From the NCBI RefSeq assembly GCF_041647995.1, contig NZ_JARRIB010000001.1:496001-560000 (forward strand): a DNA stretch of 64,000 bases, written 5' to 3'. The first letter of the stretch is position 1. Each line of letters starts with the position of its first letter. Under the pieces are notes generated by a model. It made no database searches. It had not been told where the DNA came from and worked only from the letters and a program-made list of their open reading frames with translations. A program made the translations under genes and the position numbers. Of this stretch, positions 36,441-46,374 are shown piece after piece. This stretch comes from Pyrococcus kukulkanii. GTDB lineage: Archaea > Methanobacteriota_B > Thermococci > Thermococcales > Thermococcaceae.

Positions 36441-37946
36441 GTAATCCACTTCTCCCTTCTCCTTCAGCTCCCTGTACATTCTCCAGGTAATTATCGGCTT
36501 CTTAACAGCCAAGACATCATCAACCCTTCTAACGGCGGTGTTGTGTGGAGCTGACTTAACGATCTCTGGATTGGTGTAGGCTTCTTCGCTTATCCTCTTA
36601 AGGGCCTCAACGTACGCATCAAGCTCCTCTTTAGTTACACTCTCGGTAGGCTCTATCATTAATGCCTCATGCACTATGAGTGGGAAGTATATCGTTGGGG
36701 CATGCATTCCAAAGTCCAGCAACCTCTTTGCTACGTCCAAAGCCTTAACTCCCGTCTCCTTCTTCATTGGCTCAGCTGAGAAGACCACTTCATGCTTCCT
36801 CAGCTCCTTGTAGGGCAGCTCATAACCTCTAGTCCCCTTAAGCTTCCGGGTAAGGTAATTCGCATTAAGCACGGCAACTTCACTTACCTCTCTGAGCCCC
36901 TCCCTGCCCATGATCTTGAGGTACGTTAAAGCCCTAACTAACACTGCAAAGTTTCCGAACAGCTCCTTCACCTTTCCTATGCTCTTTGGAACGTTGTAGT
37001 CGAGGTAGTAACGATCGTTCTCCTCGTCATAGCTAACTAGAGGAACTGGCAGGTAGTCCTTCAGGAAGTCCTTAACTCCAACTGGCCCTGCTCCAGGACC
37101 GCCACCGCCGTGAGGCGTTGAAAACGTCTTGTGGAGGTTCAAGTGAACTATGTCAAAGCCCATATCACCGGGCCTTATCTTACCAAGGACTGCGTTCAAG
37201 TTTGCTCCATCGTAATAAAGCAGGCCTCCAGCCTTGTGAACTATCTTCGCAATCTCCAATATTTCGTCTTCAAATATTCCCAAGGTGTTAGGGTTCGTGA
37301 GCATTAAACCCGCGGTTCTCTCGCTGACGGCATTCTCTAGTGCCTCAAGGTCAACTGTTCCGTTTTCATTGGAGGGGATCTCAATGACCTTAAATCCAGC
37401 CATTGCAGCTGAAGCGGGATTAGTTCCGTGGGCTGAATCTGGAACGAGCATTTCGGTTCTCTGGGTCTCTCCCCTGTCCAAGTGGTAGGCCTTGATAATC
37501 ATTACACCGGTGAACTCTCCATTTGCACCCGCAGCTGGCTGGAGGGTGAAACGGTCCATTCCAGTTATTTCCTTAAGCCACTGCTCGAGCTCCCACATTA
37601 TCTTAAGGGCTCCTTGGACGGTCCTCTCATCCTGATATGGGTGAATGAAGCTGACCTTTGGATGGTTCGCTAACTCCTCATTTATCTTTGGATTGTACTT
37701 CATGGTACATGATCCAAGAGGATAGATGCCGGAGTCAACGCCGTAATTCATCTCGCTCAACCTTGTGTAGTGCTTAACAACCTCAGGCTCGCTAACCTCA
37801 GGCAGATTTAGGGGACTCTTCCTCTTGAGTTTCTCGGGAATTTCAACTTCAACCTCTTCAATTGGCTTTGGCAGAGTGTAGCCAACTCTCCCAGGATGGG
37901 AGAGCTCAAAGATGAGGGGCTCCTCCCACTTTGCTTGGCGGAACAT
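36438..37946 (-). CDS. gcvPB: Glycine dehydrogenase (decarboxylating) subunit 2
   Basis: 502 residues, the PLP-binding half of the split P-protein of the glycine cleavage system. The cofactor lysine lies in [21 protein letters not shown] near 250-270. Other markers are [12 protein letters not shown] near 77, [13 protein letters not shown] near 135 and [17 protein letters not shown]. It works with subunit 1 and the H-protein (not in window) to decarboxylate glycine. Start ATG 37946 after GAGGAGGAATG. It is normally adjacent to gcvPA; here a small decayed module intervenes. Confidence 0.97.
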   Translation of the reverse strand: MFRQAKWEEPLIFELSHPGRVGYTLPKPIEEVEVEIPEKLKRKSPLNLPEVSEPEVVKHYTRLSEMNYGVDSGIYPLGSCTMKYNPKINEELANHPKVSFIHPYQDERTVQGALKIMWELEQWLKEITGMDRFTLQPAAGANGEFTGVMIIKAYHLDRGETQRTEMLVPDSAHGTNPASAAMAGFKVIEIPSNENGTVDLEALENAVSERTAGLMLTNPNTLGIFEDEILEIAKIVHKAGGLLYYDGANLNAVLGKIRPGDMGFDIVHLNLHKTFSTPHGGGGPGAGPVGVKDFLKDYLPVPLVSYDEENDRYYLDYNVPKSIGKVKELFGNFAVLVRALTYLKIMGREGLREVSEVAVLNANYLTRKLKGTRGYELPYKELRKHEVVFSAEPMKKETGVKALDVAKRLLDFGMHAPTIYFPLIVHEALMIEPTESVTKEELDAYVEALKRISEEAYTNPEIVKSAPHNTAVRRVDDVLAVKKPIITWRMYRELKEKGEVDY

Positions 37947-37949
37947 TTT

Positions 37950-38048
37950 TCATTCCTCCTCTAGCTTAATTATCTCGACCAATCCAACATCCAAATCCCC
38001 ATTTAGAGCAGTAGCATAAATTAAATCATCATTTAGAGGAGATCGCAT
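37950..38048 (-). pseudogene. Remnant of a PIN-domain (VapC-like) toxin
   Basis: A 32-codon open frame reading MRSPLNDDLIYATALN, then GDLDVGLVEIIKLEEE. The segment NDDLIYATAL resembles the conserved PIN-domain helix (D-x-LI-x-ATAL) and the end resembles the last strand of archaeal VapC proteins. The catalytic acidic residues of the first two thirds are missing. It overlaps the small gene before it and now carries the gcvPB ribosome site. It could alternatively be chance coding. Confidence 0.5.
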
Positions 38049-38178
38049 TAGAGCTCGTTCTTTCAAGGATGTACTCATAGTACATCTCCTCCAGATCCCT
38101 GAAGTGGATCTTTTTCTTGATTTTCCCAAAACTCGCCTCTATGAAATTCTCCTTTTCATATACTGCTTCAATGGGCAC
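38029..38178 (-). CDS. Small antitoxin-like protein between gcvPA and gcvPB
   Basis: 49 residues from GTG 38178, which overlaps the gcvPA stop by one base and has GAGGTGG upstream. The product starts [20 protein letters not shown], continues KKKIHFRDLEEMYYEYILER and ends in TSSNAISSK. The beginning (IEAVYE) recalls DUF104-type antitoxins and the position before a PIN-like remnant fits a VapB role, but I cannot name the family with certainty. The last residues may be aberrant, following the deletion that removed the toxin. Confidence 0.55.
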   Translation of the reverse strand: MPIEAVYEKENFIEASFGKIKKKIHFRDLEEMYYEYILERTSSNAISSK

Positions 38179-39524
38179 TAAACCACCTCCCTGAGAGCCT
38201 CGATTAAAGCGTCTACCCATTCCTTCCTCGTCGTTTCAGTGGCCGCGAAGAGAGCTACCTCCCCAAGCTCCGGGAAGTGAGGTTTCACATAGTAGCCCCC
38301 GTGGATGTTTTTGCTCAAGAGGTGCTCGTGGATCTCCTTGTAGGGCTTCTCGAAGCGAACCAGAACATCCTTGAAGTTCACACCATCGAAGGGTAACTCG
38401 GCAACTTCCTTAAGCCTCTTCTTCAGGTAGGCAGTGTTCTTTAATATGACCTCGCCGAGCTCCCTGATCCCCCTCGGCCCAAGAGTCGCTATGTGGATCG
38501 CTGCTGCAACTGCAACCAACGCCTCGTTGGAACAAATATTTGACGTAGCCTTAGCCCTCCTTATGTGTTGCTCCCTCGTTTGTAATGTCATTACAAAGGC
38601 CCTCTTCCCCTCTGCATCCTTGGTCATCCCTATTACTCTGCCAGGCATCTGCCTAATCAGCTTAGGATCGTTCTTGACCGCGAATATTCCCGCCCTGGGT
38701 CCGCCAAAGTTCATTGGGTTTCCAAAGTAAGAGGCTTCACCAACAACTATATCTGCCCCAAGCTCTCCTGGAGCCTCGACTATTCCGAGAATAGTTGGAT
38801 CAACGCCAACTACGAAGTAAGCCCCTGCATCGTGAGCTATTTCCCCAACGGCTTGTATCTCTTCTTCAAGTAGGCCAAAGAAGTTCGGCATCTCAATGTA
38901 CACTCCTGCAGCATCCTTAACCTTCTCCTTTAGGTCCTCCAAGTCGACCTGTCCCCTCTCGTTCCAGTTAACCGTTACAACTTCAACTCCTGGACCCTTG
39001 CCATAGGTCTTTAAAACCTGCATCCTCTCCGGGTGGGTGTGCTTTGGAACGACAAACTTCTTCCTCCTGCCCCTATGGAGCCTCACCGTCATTAAAGCAG
39101 CTTCAGCCATTGCACTTCCCCAGTCGTACATTGAAGAGTTAACCACTGGAAGTCCGACGAGCTCAGCTATTAAGCTTTGATATTCAAACAGGGCTTGGAG
39201 CATTCCCTGACTTATCTCCGCTTGATAGGGAGTATAGGAGGTTAGGAATTCGCTCCTTTCAATTAGATATTTCACGTGGGCAGGTATGTAGTGGAAGTAC
39301 GTTCCAGCCCCCAGGAACGATGGCATCTCTAGGACGGTTTTGTTCTTCCCCAGGATTTCGTTCATCTCTAAGAACACTTCGTACTCACTCTTGCCCTCTG
39401 GGAGATTGAACTCCTTTATGAAGCCTTTAGGGACGTCTGCAAAAAGGTCTTCTATAGATGAAAAGCCAATCTCCTTAAGCATCTCGTCTTTATGGGCAGA
39501 ATTGGGGATGTAGTGCTTTGCCAT
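38178..39524 (-). CDS. gcvPA: Glycine dehydrogenase (decarboxylating) subunit 1
   Basis: 448 residues, the non-PLP half of the split P-protein. Markers are [28 protein letters not shown] at the N terminus, [24 protein letters not shown] near 95, [17 protein letters not shown] and [23 protein letters not shown] near 325. Start ATG 39524 after GGGGATCAC. It forms the heterodimeric enzyme with gcvPB, and the two genes are separated by 231 bp holding a decayed toxin-antitoxin-like pair. Confidence 0.97.
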   Translation of the reverse strand: MAKHYIPNSAHKDEMLKEIGFSSIEDLFADVPKGFIKEFNLPEGKSEYEVFLEMNEILGKNKTVLEMPSFLGAGTYFHYIPAHVKYLIERSEFLTSYTPYQAEISQGMLQALFEYQSLIAELVGLPVVNSSMYDWGSAMAEAALMTVRLHRGRRKKFVVPKHTHPERMQVLKTYGKGPGVEVVTVNWNERGQVDLEDLKEKVKDAAGVYIEMPNFFGLLEEEIQAVGEIAHDAGAYFVVGVDPTILGIVEAPGELGADIVVGEASYFGNPMNFGGPRAGIFAVKNDPKLIRQMPGRVIGMTKDAEGKRAFVMTLQTREQHIRRAKATSNICSNEALVAVAAAIHIATLGPRGIRELGEVILKNTAYLKKRLKEVAELPFDGVNFKDVLVRFEKPYKEIHEHLLSKNIHGGYYVKPHFPELGEVALFAATETTRKEWVDALIEALREVV

Positions 39525-39579
39525 TGTGATCCCCCAAAGGATTTAACATCCATGAAATATATATCTTTTCCCAAATTCC

Positions 39580-40257
39580 TTATCGAAGTTTCAATTCTCT
39601 TTCAAGCCTTTCTACCACATCAAGAAGGCTCCACAAGTCGTGAATAACGTGAAGGTGAGGAATTAATGCCAAAATATCGTCAGTTACGAACCTTGCGGTA
39701 TAGGGAAAGTACATCCAAACGTACTCTGTCCTTTCATCTCCTCGCCCTATGAAGCGCCAAGGCTTGTCATCAACCCACACGAATATCTCATCTTGCCCAT
39801 ACTTCTCCCTAACCATGAAAAAGGCTTCGCACAAACTGTACTTGTGGCCAAAAATTATAACATCGTCAAAGAGCTCGTAAAGGTCACTCTGCTTGAGCCT
39901 GTACTCTTTTATTCCTGGGATAAAATCTTCAGCTGAAAAAGAGATAACTATATGACCCCTCTTTTTTAACTCTTGAAGAACTTCCCTTGCCCCGTCTAAG
40001 GGCTTGGTAAGCTTAGCCCTCTCCTCGAACCACGCCCTAGCAAACTTTCCCCTGAAGATGTTCGGGGCCTTAATCCTTCGAGCACTCTTTCCGAATTTAG
40101 GCCTTTCAAACTGTTCCTCTACTTTTGTGAGCAACTTAGCTATTCTTTTCTTCCCTGGGAGCCTAGGATAGACCCTTTTTAGAGCTCTATAAAACGCCTC
40201 CTCAATGCAGGAGTAGCTGTCAACTAGTGTTCCGTCAAAGTCGAAGGCTACTATCAT
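39580..40257 (-). CDS. HAD-superfamily hydrolase
   Basis: 225 residues. Motif I is FDFDGTLVDS near 5-14, the cap is helical (SCIEEAFYRALKRVYPRLPGKKR), motif II lies in HIVISFSAED, and the acidic motif is VDDKPWRF near 165. Motif II has Ser in a FSAED context, as in MDP-1/FkbH-like or nucleotidase branches; the substrate is unknown. It stands alone between gcvPA and tRNA-Arg with only a weak ribosome site (GGGGAAGCC). Confidence 0.82.
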   Translation of the reverse strand: MIVAFDFDGTLVDSYSCIEEAFYRALKRVYPRLPGKKRIAKLLTKVEEQFERPKFGKSARRIKAPNIFRGKFARAWFEERAKLTKPLDGAREVLQELKKRGHIVISFSAEDFIPGIKEYRLKQSDLYELFDDVIIFGHKYSLCEAFFMVREKYGQDEIFVWVDDKPWRFIGRGDERTEYVWMYFPYTARFVTDDILALIPHLHVIHDLWSLLDVVERLERELKLR

Positions 40258-40285
40258 TAGGCTTCCCCTCTAATGCACCTGGAAA

Positions 40286-40362
40286 TGGCGGGCCCGCCGG
40301 GATTTGAACCCGGGATCTCCGGCTCCGAAGGCCGGCGCCCTATCCTGCTAGGCCACGGGCCC
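40286..40362 (-). tRNA. tRNA-Arg(UCG)
   Basis: The minus strand folds with acceptor GGGCCCG (40356-40362) pairing CGGGCCC (40290-40296). The anticodon stem CCGGC/GCCGG encloses the loop CTTCGGA with anticodon TCG, and the T arm contains GGTTCAAATCC. Discriminator G is at 40289 and CCA is encoded at 40286-40288. Confidence 0.97.
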
Positions 40363-40409
40363 CCAGAAGGCTTTAAAAATAATTGAGTAATAAAGCTTGC
40401 GGTGGTAAA

Positions 40410-40883
40410 ATGCTCCTCCCAGACTGGAAAATAAGGAAAGAAATACTTATCGACCCCTTCTCAGAGGAATCTCTTCAACCAGCAGGCTATGACCTCAGAG
40501 TTGGTAAAGAGGCCTATGTGAAGGGAAAGCTCATTAACGTGGAAGAAGAGGGCAAGGTTGTAATTCCACCAAAGGAATACGCCTTAGTTCTCACATTGGA
40601 GAGGATTAAGCTCCCAGACGACGTGATGGGAGACATGAAAATTAGAAGCAGCCTCGCCAGGGAAGGGATTCTTGGTTCCTTTGCTTGGGTAGACCCAGGA
40701 TGGGATGGAAACCTAACGCTAATGCTCTATAACGCCTCAAATGAACCAGTAAAACTCAACTATGGTGAGAGATTTGTCCAAATAGCCTTCATAAGACTGG
40801 AGGAACCAGCTAAGAATCCATATAGGGGAAACTATCAAGGAAGTAGAAGAATAGTTCTCTCAAAGAGAAGGCTTTCCAAATAA
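40410..40883 (+). CDS. dcd: dCTP deaminase
   Basis: 157 residues from ATG 40410 (site GCGGTGG; a TTG-type extension to 40383 lacks one). Deaminates dCTP to dUTP for thymidylate synthesis. Trimeric dUTPase/dCTP deaminase fold: SLQPAGYDLRVG near 25-36, MKIRSSLAREGI near 83 with the catalytic Ser-Arg, WVDPGWDGNLTL near 98-108, and GERFVQIAF near 125. The lysine-rich tail LSKRRLSK closes it. Some archaeal homologues are bifunctional (also dUTPase); I do not claim that here. Confidence 0.95.
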   Translation: MLLPDWKIRKEILIDPFSEESLQPAGYDLRVGKEAYVKGKLINVEEEGKVVIPPKEYALVLTLERIKLPDDVMGDMKIRSSLAREGILGSFAWVDPGWDGNLTLMLYNASNEPVKLNYGERFVQIAFIRLEEPAKNPYRGNYQGSRRIVLSKRRLSK

Positions 40884-41286
40884 TTCCAAAACTTTTTGAG
40901 GGCATCTTCTACATCACATCTTCTACATCATGAGTAAAGTAGTCAATGTAAACGGCCGAAAGATGCTTCTTTATTTCTTCAAATTTATAATTTGGACTCA
41001 TATGGCAGTAGGTAATCTTAACGCCCTCACCTGAGAGCTCCCTATGAGTAAAGCTTGATTTGCTCTTGATATTAAATTCGAAAATTCCCTTCTTTTGGAT
41101 TAGGAACTATCATTGCTAGATGATGCACTTTAACTCCGAGATCTTCTAATTTCTTACAAACTGTTTCAAAACCTATATATCGGGTCAAATATGTGTCAAC
41201 ACTCCTTCAGAATTCAATTCTCTAATGATGACAGAATTCTTCTTTCTCCCCTTCTAACAACTCCTGAAAGGGATACATCTTCAAAT
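40884..41286 (-). pseudogene. Broken protein gene of unknown family
   Basis: The minus strand gives coding-like pieces in shifting frames. Near the left end: EFNIKSKSSFTHRELSGEG, VKITYCHMSPNYKFEEIKKH, LSAVYIDYFTHDVED. Upstream: IGFETVCKKLEDLGVKVHH, LAMIVPNPKEGNF, and before that RRILSSLEN and SEGVLTHI in other frames. At 40903-40930 a 14-bp unit (CATCTTCTACATCA) is tandemly duplicated; removing one copy lets the frame run on (HDVEDALKKFWN). Several stops and frame changes show long decay. The fragments recall a small winged-helix or nuclease-like protein, but I cannot name it. No other gene is seen in this 517-bp gap. Confidence 0.65.
40903..40930. repeat. 14-bp perfect tandem duplication
   Basis: CATCTTCTACATCA occurs twice head to tail (40903-40916 and 40917-40930). 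It lies within the broken gene on the minus strand and introduces a frameshift and stop there. Confidence 0.9.
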
Positions 41287-41400
41287 TATAATAAAAGCAA
41301 GAAATTCCTTAATTCTGAGACTTGTCAATTTTATCCACTCCAACTTTATTAAAAAGTAAGGATTGCGGAATTAGAATAGAAAAATTTGAAAGAAAGAAAT

Positions 41401-41724
41401 TCATCCGAAGAGAGCGCTGAGGCCTGCAAGGGCCTCCTCTTCTGAGACTTCTTCCTCTTTCTCCTCTTCCTCCTTCTTCTCCTCTTCCTTCTTCTCTTCG
41501 CCGGCCTCTGCTGGAGCTGCTGCTGGAGCAGCGGCAACTGCAACGGGCATTGCAGCCTTCTCTATGACCTCGTCGATGTTAACTCCCTCAAGAGCAGCAA
41601 CGAGGGCCTTTATCCTAGCCTCATCTGGTGTAACTCCAGCAGCCTGAAGGACAGCCTTAAGGTTCTCCTCATTTATCTCCTTTCCAACACTGTGGAGGAG
41701 CAGAGCAGCATACACATACTCCAT
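41401..41724 (-). CDS. rpl12: Ribosomal protein L12 (archaeal P1)
   Basis: 107-residue acidic stalk protein. The N-terminal dimerisation helices are [21 protein letters not shown] and [24 protein letters not shown]. An Ala/Pro/Glu hinge and a very acidic Lys/Glu run follow, and the protein ends in [14 protein letters not shown], the factor-binding tail. It is the last gene of the stalk operon, 46 bp after P0, whose C-terminal 13 residues it shares. Confidence 0.97.
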   Translation of the reverse strand: MEYVYAALLLHSVGKEINEENLKAVLQAAGVTPDEARIKALVAALEGVNIDEVIEKAAMPVAVAAAPAAAPAEAGEEKKEEEKKEEEEKEEEVSEEEALAGLSALFG

Positions 41725-41770
41725 CTCTTTACACCTCCCGATCAGCTTTATTCATTGAATACGCGTGAAA

Positions 41771-42796
41771 TCATCCAAACAGGGCACTTAATCCAGCAAG
41801 AGCCTCCTCTTCGGAGGCTTCCTCTTCCTCTTCTTCTTTCTCTTCAACTTTCTCCTCTTCCTTCTTCTCCTCTACCTGTTGTGCAACGGCAACTTGAGCC
41901 TGGGCACTTAAAAGTTCTTTGGTCTTTTCATCTAGTAAGTCTTCAGGTAACTGTTGGGCAAGCAATAGCATAGCCCTAAAGGCCTTGCCAAGGATATCGT
42001 TGATTGTCTCCTTCGTAACGTAACCCGCCTCAACCGCAACGGCCTTGGCGTTAAGGAATGCCTTCTGGAGAATTGCCTCAATTGTCTCAGGTGTTGGATA
42101 CGCAACGTTTACTGCCAGGTTGAATGCGTGCATGTAAGCCTGCTGGAGCATGTTGATGTACTCCTGCTCATCAATCGCTAGAACTTCTGGCGTATATATG
42201 ATCCCATCCTCGTACGCAGCTAGAAGGTCAAGACCTACTTCAAGAGGCTGGACTCCAAGAGCGTTGAGTATGTTGGCGAGCTCGGGGGTTATAACTTCTC
42301 CAGCTTTTAGAACTGTTGTATCCTTCTGTATTGTTACCTTACCCCTTTCGATTCTTGCTGGAATTCCCATGGCCTGCATTTGACCAACTATTGGCCCAGG
42401 GGCAAGGGGAGTAGGACCTGCAGGTATCACAACGTCTTTGGGAACCTTCACCCCAGGCTTTGCTGGAGCTGGTTGCCTGTTCTGCTGGAGGAACTTGTAG
42501 AGCTTAAAGGGGTTCATCTTTGTAACTAGAATTCCAGCTCCGCCCTGAATGTAGTCAATTAACTTCTCAAGCTCTGGCTTTCCAAGCTCCTGGGCAGCCT
42601 TCTTTATAGCTAACTCAATAAGCGTGTTCCTTGAAACCCTAAGCAAGCCCTCGTTCTCTCTAATTAGTCTCCTCATCTGTGAGAGTGGATAAGCAGGCAT
42701 GCTTGAAACGTCAACTAAGGCTACTACTGGGTAGCTCTTGATCAAGTTAGCGAGCTCTTCTACTTCCTTTTTCTTCCACTCAGCAACATGGGCCAT
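41771..42796 (-). CDS. rplP0: Ribosomal protein P0 (L10)
   Basis: 341 residues from ATG 42796 (GGGGTGAGGGAG upstream). The N-terminal rRNA-binding domain ([25 protein letters not shown]) precedes an inserted domain and the spine helices that hold P1 dimers ([14 protein letters not shown]-type region near 270-300). An acidic hinge follows and the same [12 protein letters not shown] tail as L12. Anchor of the stalk that recruits EF-2 and related GTPases. Six bases separate it from the rpl1 stop. Confidence 0.97.
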   Translation of the reverse strand: MAHVAEWKKKEVEELANLIKSYPVVALVDVSSMPAYPLSQMRRLIRENEGLLRVSRNTLIELAIKKAAQELGKPELEKLIDYIQGGAGILVTKMNPFKLYKFLQQNRQPAPAKPGVKVPKDVVIPAGPTPLAPGPIVGQMQAMGIPARIERGKVTIQKDTTVLKAGEVITPELANILNALGVQPLEVGLDLLAAYEDGIIYTPEVLAIDEQEYINMLQQAYMHAFNLAVNVAYPTPETIEAILQKAFLNAKAVAVEAGYVTKETINDILGKAFRAMLLLAQQLPEDLLDEKTKELLSAQAQVAVAQQVEEKKEEEKVEEKEEEEEEASEEEALAGLSALFG

Positions 42797-42801
42797 CTCC
42801 C

Positions 42802-43452
42802 TCACCCCTCAATCCTCACAGCTGGGCCCATCGTTGTCTTAACGTACACTGACCTTATCTGGCTCTCTCCCCTCTCAAGCTTTCCAATTATAGCGTTGAG
42901 CACTGCCTCGATGTTCTCAGCTAATTCTTCATCGCCCATTTTTTCAGTGCCAACGGGAGCATGAACCACTGGATTGTTCTTGAGCTGAATCCTAACTGTC
43001 TTCTTTAGCTTGTTGATTATCGGCTCTAGGTTGGTCATCGTTGGTGGGACAACTACAGGCATCTTGTTCCTAGGACCAAGGTACCTACCAAGGTACCTAC
43101 CAATCTTGGGCATTAACGGTGCCTCAGCTATGAAGAAGTCGTACTTCTTAGCTAACTTTCTCGCCTGCCTCGGGCTTTGGGCTATCTCCTCTAACTCGGC
43201 ACTACTAATAACATCAAGCCCGAGCCTCCTCGCCGCTTCAGCAACTGCACCGTCAGCGATGACCGCGATCTTTACATCCTTCCCTCTTCCATGGGGAAGG
43301 ACGACCTCGAGCTTAAACCTATTCTCGGGACGTTTTAGGTCAATATCCTTGAGGTTCACTGCCACCTCGACACTCTGTGTGAAGTTACGCGGCTTGGCCC
43401 GGGCTTTAGCCTCCTTCACCGCTTCCACGATTTTCTGCCTGTCAAAGGGCAT
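42802..43452 (-). CDS. rpl1: Ribosomal protein L1
   Basis: 216 residues: [23 protein letters not shown] at the N terminus, [19 protein letters not shown] near 45, [21 protein letters not shown] near 112-132, and [16 protein letters not shown] at the end. It binds helix H76-78 of 23S rRNA, and in some archaea its own mRNA. A 78-bp AT-rich gap from rpl11 contains a T-run and a TATA-like ATTTAAAAATA, so this gene may also have its own promoter. The ribosome site is AAAGGAGGGAGGG. Confidence 0.97.
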   Translation of the reverse strand: MPFDRQKIVEAVKEAKARAKPRNFTQSVEVAVNLKDIDLKRPENRFKLEVVLPHGRGKDVKIAVIADGAVAEAARRLGLDVISSAELEEIAQSPRQARKLAKKYDFFIAEAPLMPKIGRYLGRYLGPRNKMPVVVPPTMTNLEPIINKLKKTVRIQLKNNPVVHAPVGTEKMGDEELAENIEAVLNAIIGKLERGESQIRSVYVKTTMGPAVRIEG

Positions 43453-43530
43453 TAGAGCCCTCCCTCCTTTAGGTTTTTTAATTAAAAATCAAGTGGAGGT
43501 AAAAAGGGATATTTTTAAATTTTTTTATCC

Positions 43531-44025
43531 TTACTCTTTTTCAGCCTTCTCAAAAAGCTCGTCGTAAACTCCTTCATCAATCTCTTTCTGAACAACCCTG
43601 GGGTCTTTGCCCTCAACTGTTACTCCCATGCTCAATGCTGTCCCAATGACTTCCTTAGCTGCCGCCTTTAGGGTTAGAGCGAGCATCTGATCCTTCTTCA
43701 TCTTGGCGATCTTGATTACTTGCTCCATGGTTAGGTTACCAACGATATTATGCTTAGGTTCACCGCTCCCCTTCTCGAGGCCAAGCTCTTTCTTTATGAG
43801 CTGGCTCGTGGGTGGAACACCGACCTCAATTTCGAACTGCTTAGTCACTGGGTCAACTATGATCTTCACCGGAACCTGCATCCCCGCGAAGTCCTTGGTC
43901 GCCTCGTTGATCTTGTCAACTACCTGCTTAACGTTTAAGCCGAGAGGACCTATGGCGGGACCAAGTGGAGGACCAGGAGTTGCCTTACCTCCCTCGACGA
44001 GGACTTCAACAACCTGCTTTGGCAT
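43531..44025 (-). CDS. rpl11: Ribosomal protein L11
   Basis: 164 residues with the N-terminal signature [22 protein letters not shown] and [24 protein letters not shown]. The C-terminal rRNA-binding domain contains [32 protein letters not shown]. Part of the GTPase-associated centre. It starts 11 bp after spt5, with GAGGTGAGAAGG upstream. Confidence 0.97.
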   Translation of the reverse strand: MPKQVVEVLVEGGKATPGPPLGPAIGPLGLNVKQVVDKINEATKDFAGMQVPVKIIVDPVTKQFEIEVGVPPTSQLIKKELGLEKGSGEPKHNIVGNLTMEQVIKIAKMKKDQMLALTLKAAAKEVIGTALSMGVTVEGKDPRVVQKEIDEGVYDELFEKAEKE

Positions 44026-44036
44026 TCCTTCTCACC

Positions 44037-44495
44037 TCACTCCTCCTTCTGACGCTTGCTTATAAGCCTAACGTATTCTCCCCTAACGGTAACGGGAATG
44101 GGAACTATTGCTCCTATAAGCTCAACGACGATCTCATCCTTGGCCTCGTCGACCCTAACGACCTTAGCCTTTTCACCCTTGAATGGGCCTGAGATCAGCT
44201 CAACGATATCTCCGGGCTCGAGACCGCTAACGGCAGGCTTCTCCTCAAGGAAGTGTTCTATCTCACTGAAAGGAATCTCCCCAGGAAGAACACCCCTAGC
44301 ATGCCTTATTCCCCTAATAGCCTCATCAACCGCGCTCTTATTGGGAGCTTCAATAAATATATATCCTTTAACTTTAGATGGAGTAAGGATAGCATAGATT
44401 GGAAGATTATACGTCCTAACCTTACTATAAATTAACCTCGCAGTGTTCTCCTCTTGCCCCTGAGTTACCCTAACCGCGAATATCTTCCCGCCCAT
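44037..44495 (-). CDS. spt5: Transcription elongation factor Spt5 (NusG)
   Basis: 152 residues from ATG 44495 (GGAGGTTGAGGG upstream; the longer frame to 44510 is not needed). The NGN domain is [21 protein letters not shown] to [21 protein letters not shown], and the KOW domain has [24 protein letters not shown] near 95-118. It binds the RNA polymerase clamp and the ribosome, coupling transcription and translation. Its place between secE and rpl11 is the conserved order. Confidence 0.96.
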   Translation of the reverse strand: MGGKIFAVRVTQGQEENTARLIYSKVRTYNLPIYAILTPSKVKGYIFIEAPNKSAVDEAIRGIRHARGVLPGEIPFSEIEHFLEEKPAVSGLEPGDIVELISGPFKGEKAKVVRVDEAKDEIVVELIGAIVPIPVTVRGEYVRLISKRQKEE

Positions 44496-44499
44496 TCCC

Positions 44500-44685
44500 T
44501 CAACCTCCAAGAGCGAGGATTCCCACGATTCTTATAAGCATGCCAATTAGCCCTATTAGAATGATTCCAAGGCCCGTTATCTTTGCTGCCTTTTTGTACT
44601 CATCCCATCTTGGCTTTTTAGTTACGAGGAAGACTCTCTTTGACTCCTTCCAGAACTCTCTGAGCTTCTCTTGAAACGTTGCCAT
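44500..44685 (-). CDS. secE: Preprotein translocase subunit SecE (Sec61 gamma)
   Basis: 61 residues: an amphipathic helix ([22 protein letters not shown]), the hinge [15 protein letters not shown], and a single membrane helix ([19 protein letters not shown]). Universal translocon subunit in the cell membrane. It precedes spt5 with a 4-bp gap and follows ftsZ by 53 bp. Confidence 0.95.
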   Translation of the reverse strand: MATFQEKLREFWKESKRVFLVTKKPRWDEYKKAAKITGLGIILIGLIGMLIRIVGILALGG

Positions 44686-44738
44686 TCCTTATCCCCACCA
44701 CTTGATAGGTAAATAATTTAAAAACTTTAAGAAAAGGC

Positions 44739-45860
44739 TTAAAGTTCAGGGATGCTAATGGTAACTTTCCTAGTTTCTTCCTCCTCCGAAGTTACAGGGG
44801 TTTCCTCTTGCATAGTTACGTACCTAGAGGTAACACCTGTAACTATTATCATAACCCTAATTGTCTTTTCGAGCTCTGGCTCAAGCTGGATTCCCCAAAT
44901 AACCTGAGCCTTCGGATCTACGTTCCTAGTGACGTACTCGATTATCTGCTGAGCCTCCTCAAGCTTGACATCGGCACCGCTTATGCTAATCAATGCTCCC
45001 TTGGCACCACTTATATCAACATCTAGAAGTGGGCTGTTCAGGGCCTGTTCAGCAGCCTCTAAGGCTCTCTTCTCGCTGTCGCTCTCACCGATGCCAATCA
45101 TTGCAACTCCTCCATCCTTCATGACTGCTCTCACATCGTTGAAGTCGAGGTTAACAAGGCCAGGCTTAGTTATTAGCTCGGTGATTCCCTTAACGGCCTG
45201 CACAAGTATTTCATCTGCAACCTTGAAGGCCATCTGAATTGGTAGCTTGGGGGCGACTTCGAGCAACTTATCGTTGGGAATAACTATCACTGTATCTGAG
45301 TTCTTGGCTAGTCTCTTAAGGCCGTACTCAGCGTTCTTTGCCCTCCTAATACCCTCCATTGTAAACGGCAAGGTAACTACTGAAACCGTTAGAGCCCCCA
45401 TCTTCTTTGCCATCTCGGCTATCACTGGCGCAGCCCCAGTTCCAGTTCCGCCACCAAGGCCGCAGGTGATGAAAACCATATCCGCCCCTTCCAAGGCCTC
45501 TCGGATATCTCTCTCACTTTCTTTAGCTGCTTCCTCACCGATCTTTGGATCGTTACCTGCTCCTAATCCTTTAGTGAGTTCCTTACCAATGAGAATCTTC
45601 TGATGAGCCTTAATCTTTAGAAGATCCTGAGCATCGGTGTTTACGGCTATTATCTTAGCCCCAGTGACGCCAACTTCCATCATTCTATTAACGGTATTGC
45701 CCCCAGCCCCACCAACACCTACGACATAAATTCTAGCCTTAATTTGCTCTACTATCTTTTTAAGCTCCTCATCAACACTTGACTGAGGAACTTGAACTTC
45801 TTGAACCTTATTTTCCTCGTTAGCCACCTTTTCGACAACGTTCTCTACAAGCTTCAGCAT
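44739..45860 (-). CDS. ftsZ: Cell division protein FtsZ
   Basis: 373-residue tubulin-like GTPase forming the division ring. After an N-terminal extension of about 40 residues come [17 protein letters not shown] near 44-60, the tubulin signature [17 protein letters not shown] near 132-148, [19 protein letters not shown], and the T7 synergy loop [13 protein letters not shown] near 235-247. The C-terminal tail ([22 protein letters not shown]) may bind partners. It has a good TATA (AGTTTATATATTTC on the minus strand, near 45917-45930) and heads the run into secE-spt5-rpl operon. Confidence 0.97.
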   Translation of the reverse strand: MLKLVENVVEKVANEENKVQEVQVPQSSVDEELKKIVEQIKARIYVVGVGGAGGNTVNRMMEVGVTGAKIIAVNTDAQDLLKIKAHQKILIGKELTKGLGAGNDPKIGEEAAKESERDIREALEGADMVFITCGLGGGTGTGAAPVIAEMAKKMGALTVSVVTLPFTMEGIRRAKNAEYGLKRLAKNSDTVIVIPNDKLLEVAPKLPIQMAFKVADEILVQAVKGITELITKPGLVNLDFNDVRAVMKDGGVAMIGIGESDSEKRALEAAEQALNSPLLDVDISGAKGALISISGADVKLEEAQQIIEYVTRNVDPKAQVIWGIQLEPELEKTIRVMIIVTGVTSRYVTMQEETPVTSEEEETRKVTISIPEL

Positions 45861-45926
45861 GCCTCAACCCTCCTCAACGATGACTAAAGTCTAAGAGAGG
45901 ATTTGGAGGGAAGAAATATATAAACT

Positions 45927-46343
45927 TCACTCCTGTCTAACGACAACCCTAGGAAGTGGAATTGGATAGGGTATTCTCATCTCTTTGGAAATCGACATCA
46001 TAAGAGGCATCAGTTCAGAAGTTGTGAAGTTCACGACCTCAGCCACCAATTCCCCAGGAAGCTGCTTCTTTTCTTCCCACTCGTCCAGTATTTTGTCTAT
46101 ATCCTCCTTAACCCGTGGAACGTAAAACACAAGGAGTTTCACTGAAACCTTAGCAATTTCGGGAGAGTAATTAATCCTGTAGTCAACAACTACCTCTATC
46201 CCCTTCACCCTTCCTGTAGGTAACTGAAGTTCCCCTAATCTCAGTTCCTCTATCTTTGGGTTTATAGATACCTCCACTTTTCCACCAGCCATTGTCAGTT
46301 TTTCTATTTCTATCCTGATGATGTTGTGCCCCAGTATCGGCAC
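45927..46343 (-). CDS. Conserved hypothetical protein upstream of ftsZ
   Basis: 138 residues from GTG 46343 with GGTGA six bases before. Beta-rich: GGKVEVSINPKIEELRLGEL, IEVVVDYRINYSPEIAKVSV, KLLVFYVPRVKEDID. A helical segment, FTTSELMPLMMSISKEM, comes next, and then RIPYPIPLPRVVVRQE. The layout of a beta sheet, a helix with N-F-x-x-x-x-x-L-x-P and a final I-P-x-P-I/L-P segment loosely recalls SecB-like chaperone folds, but there is no sequence match I can rely on. It lies 66 bp before ftsZ on the same strand and could be co-expressed. Confidence 0.75.
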   Translation of the reverse strand: MPILGHNIIRIEIEKLTMAGGKVEVSINPKIEELRLGELQLPTGRVKGIEVVVDYRINYSPEIAKVSVKLLVFYVPRVKEDIDKILDEWEEKKQLPGELVAEVVNFTTSELMPLMMSISKEMRIPYPIPLPRVVVRQE

Positions 46344-46374
46344 TTTCTGTCACCAAACTCTTAGGAAAATATCA

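Noticed and set aside
41226-41280. ATGATGA followed some 30 nt later by CTGA, as a C/D RNA candidate
   Set aside because: Spacing is too long for a single guide and no D' or C' boxes occur between them; the stretch fits a decayed coding gene.
41349-41543. Arg/Lys-rich 64-codon frame opposite the acidic hinge of L12
   Set aside because: It is the shadow of the Glu/Lys codon run of rpl12 in another frame of the same strand, without a start signal.
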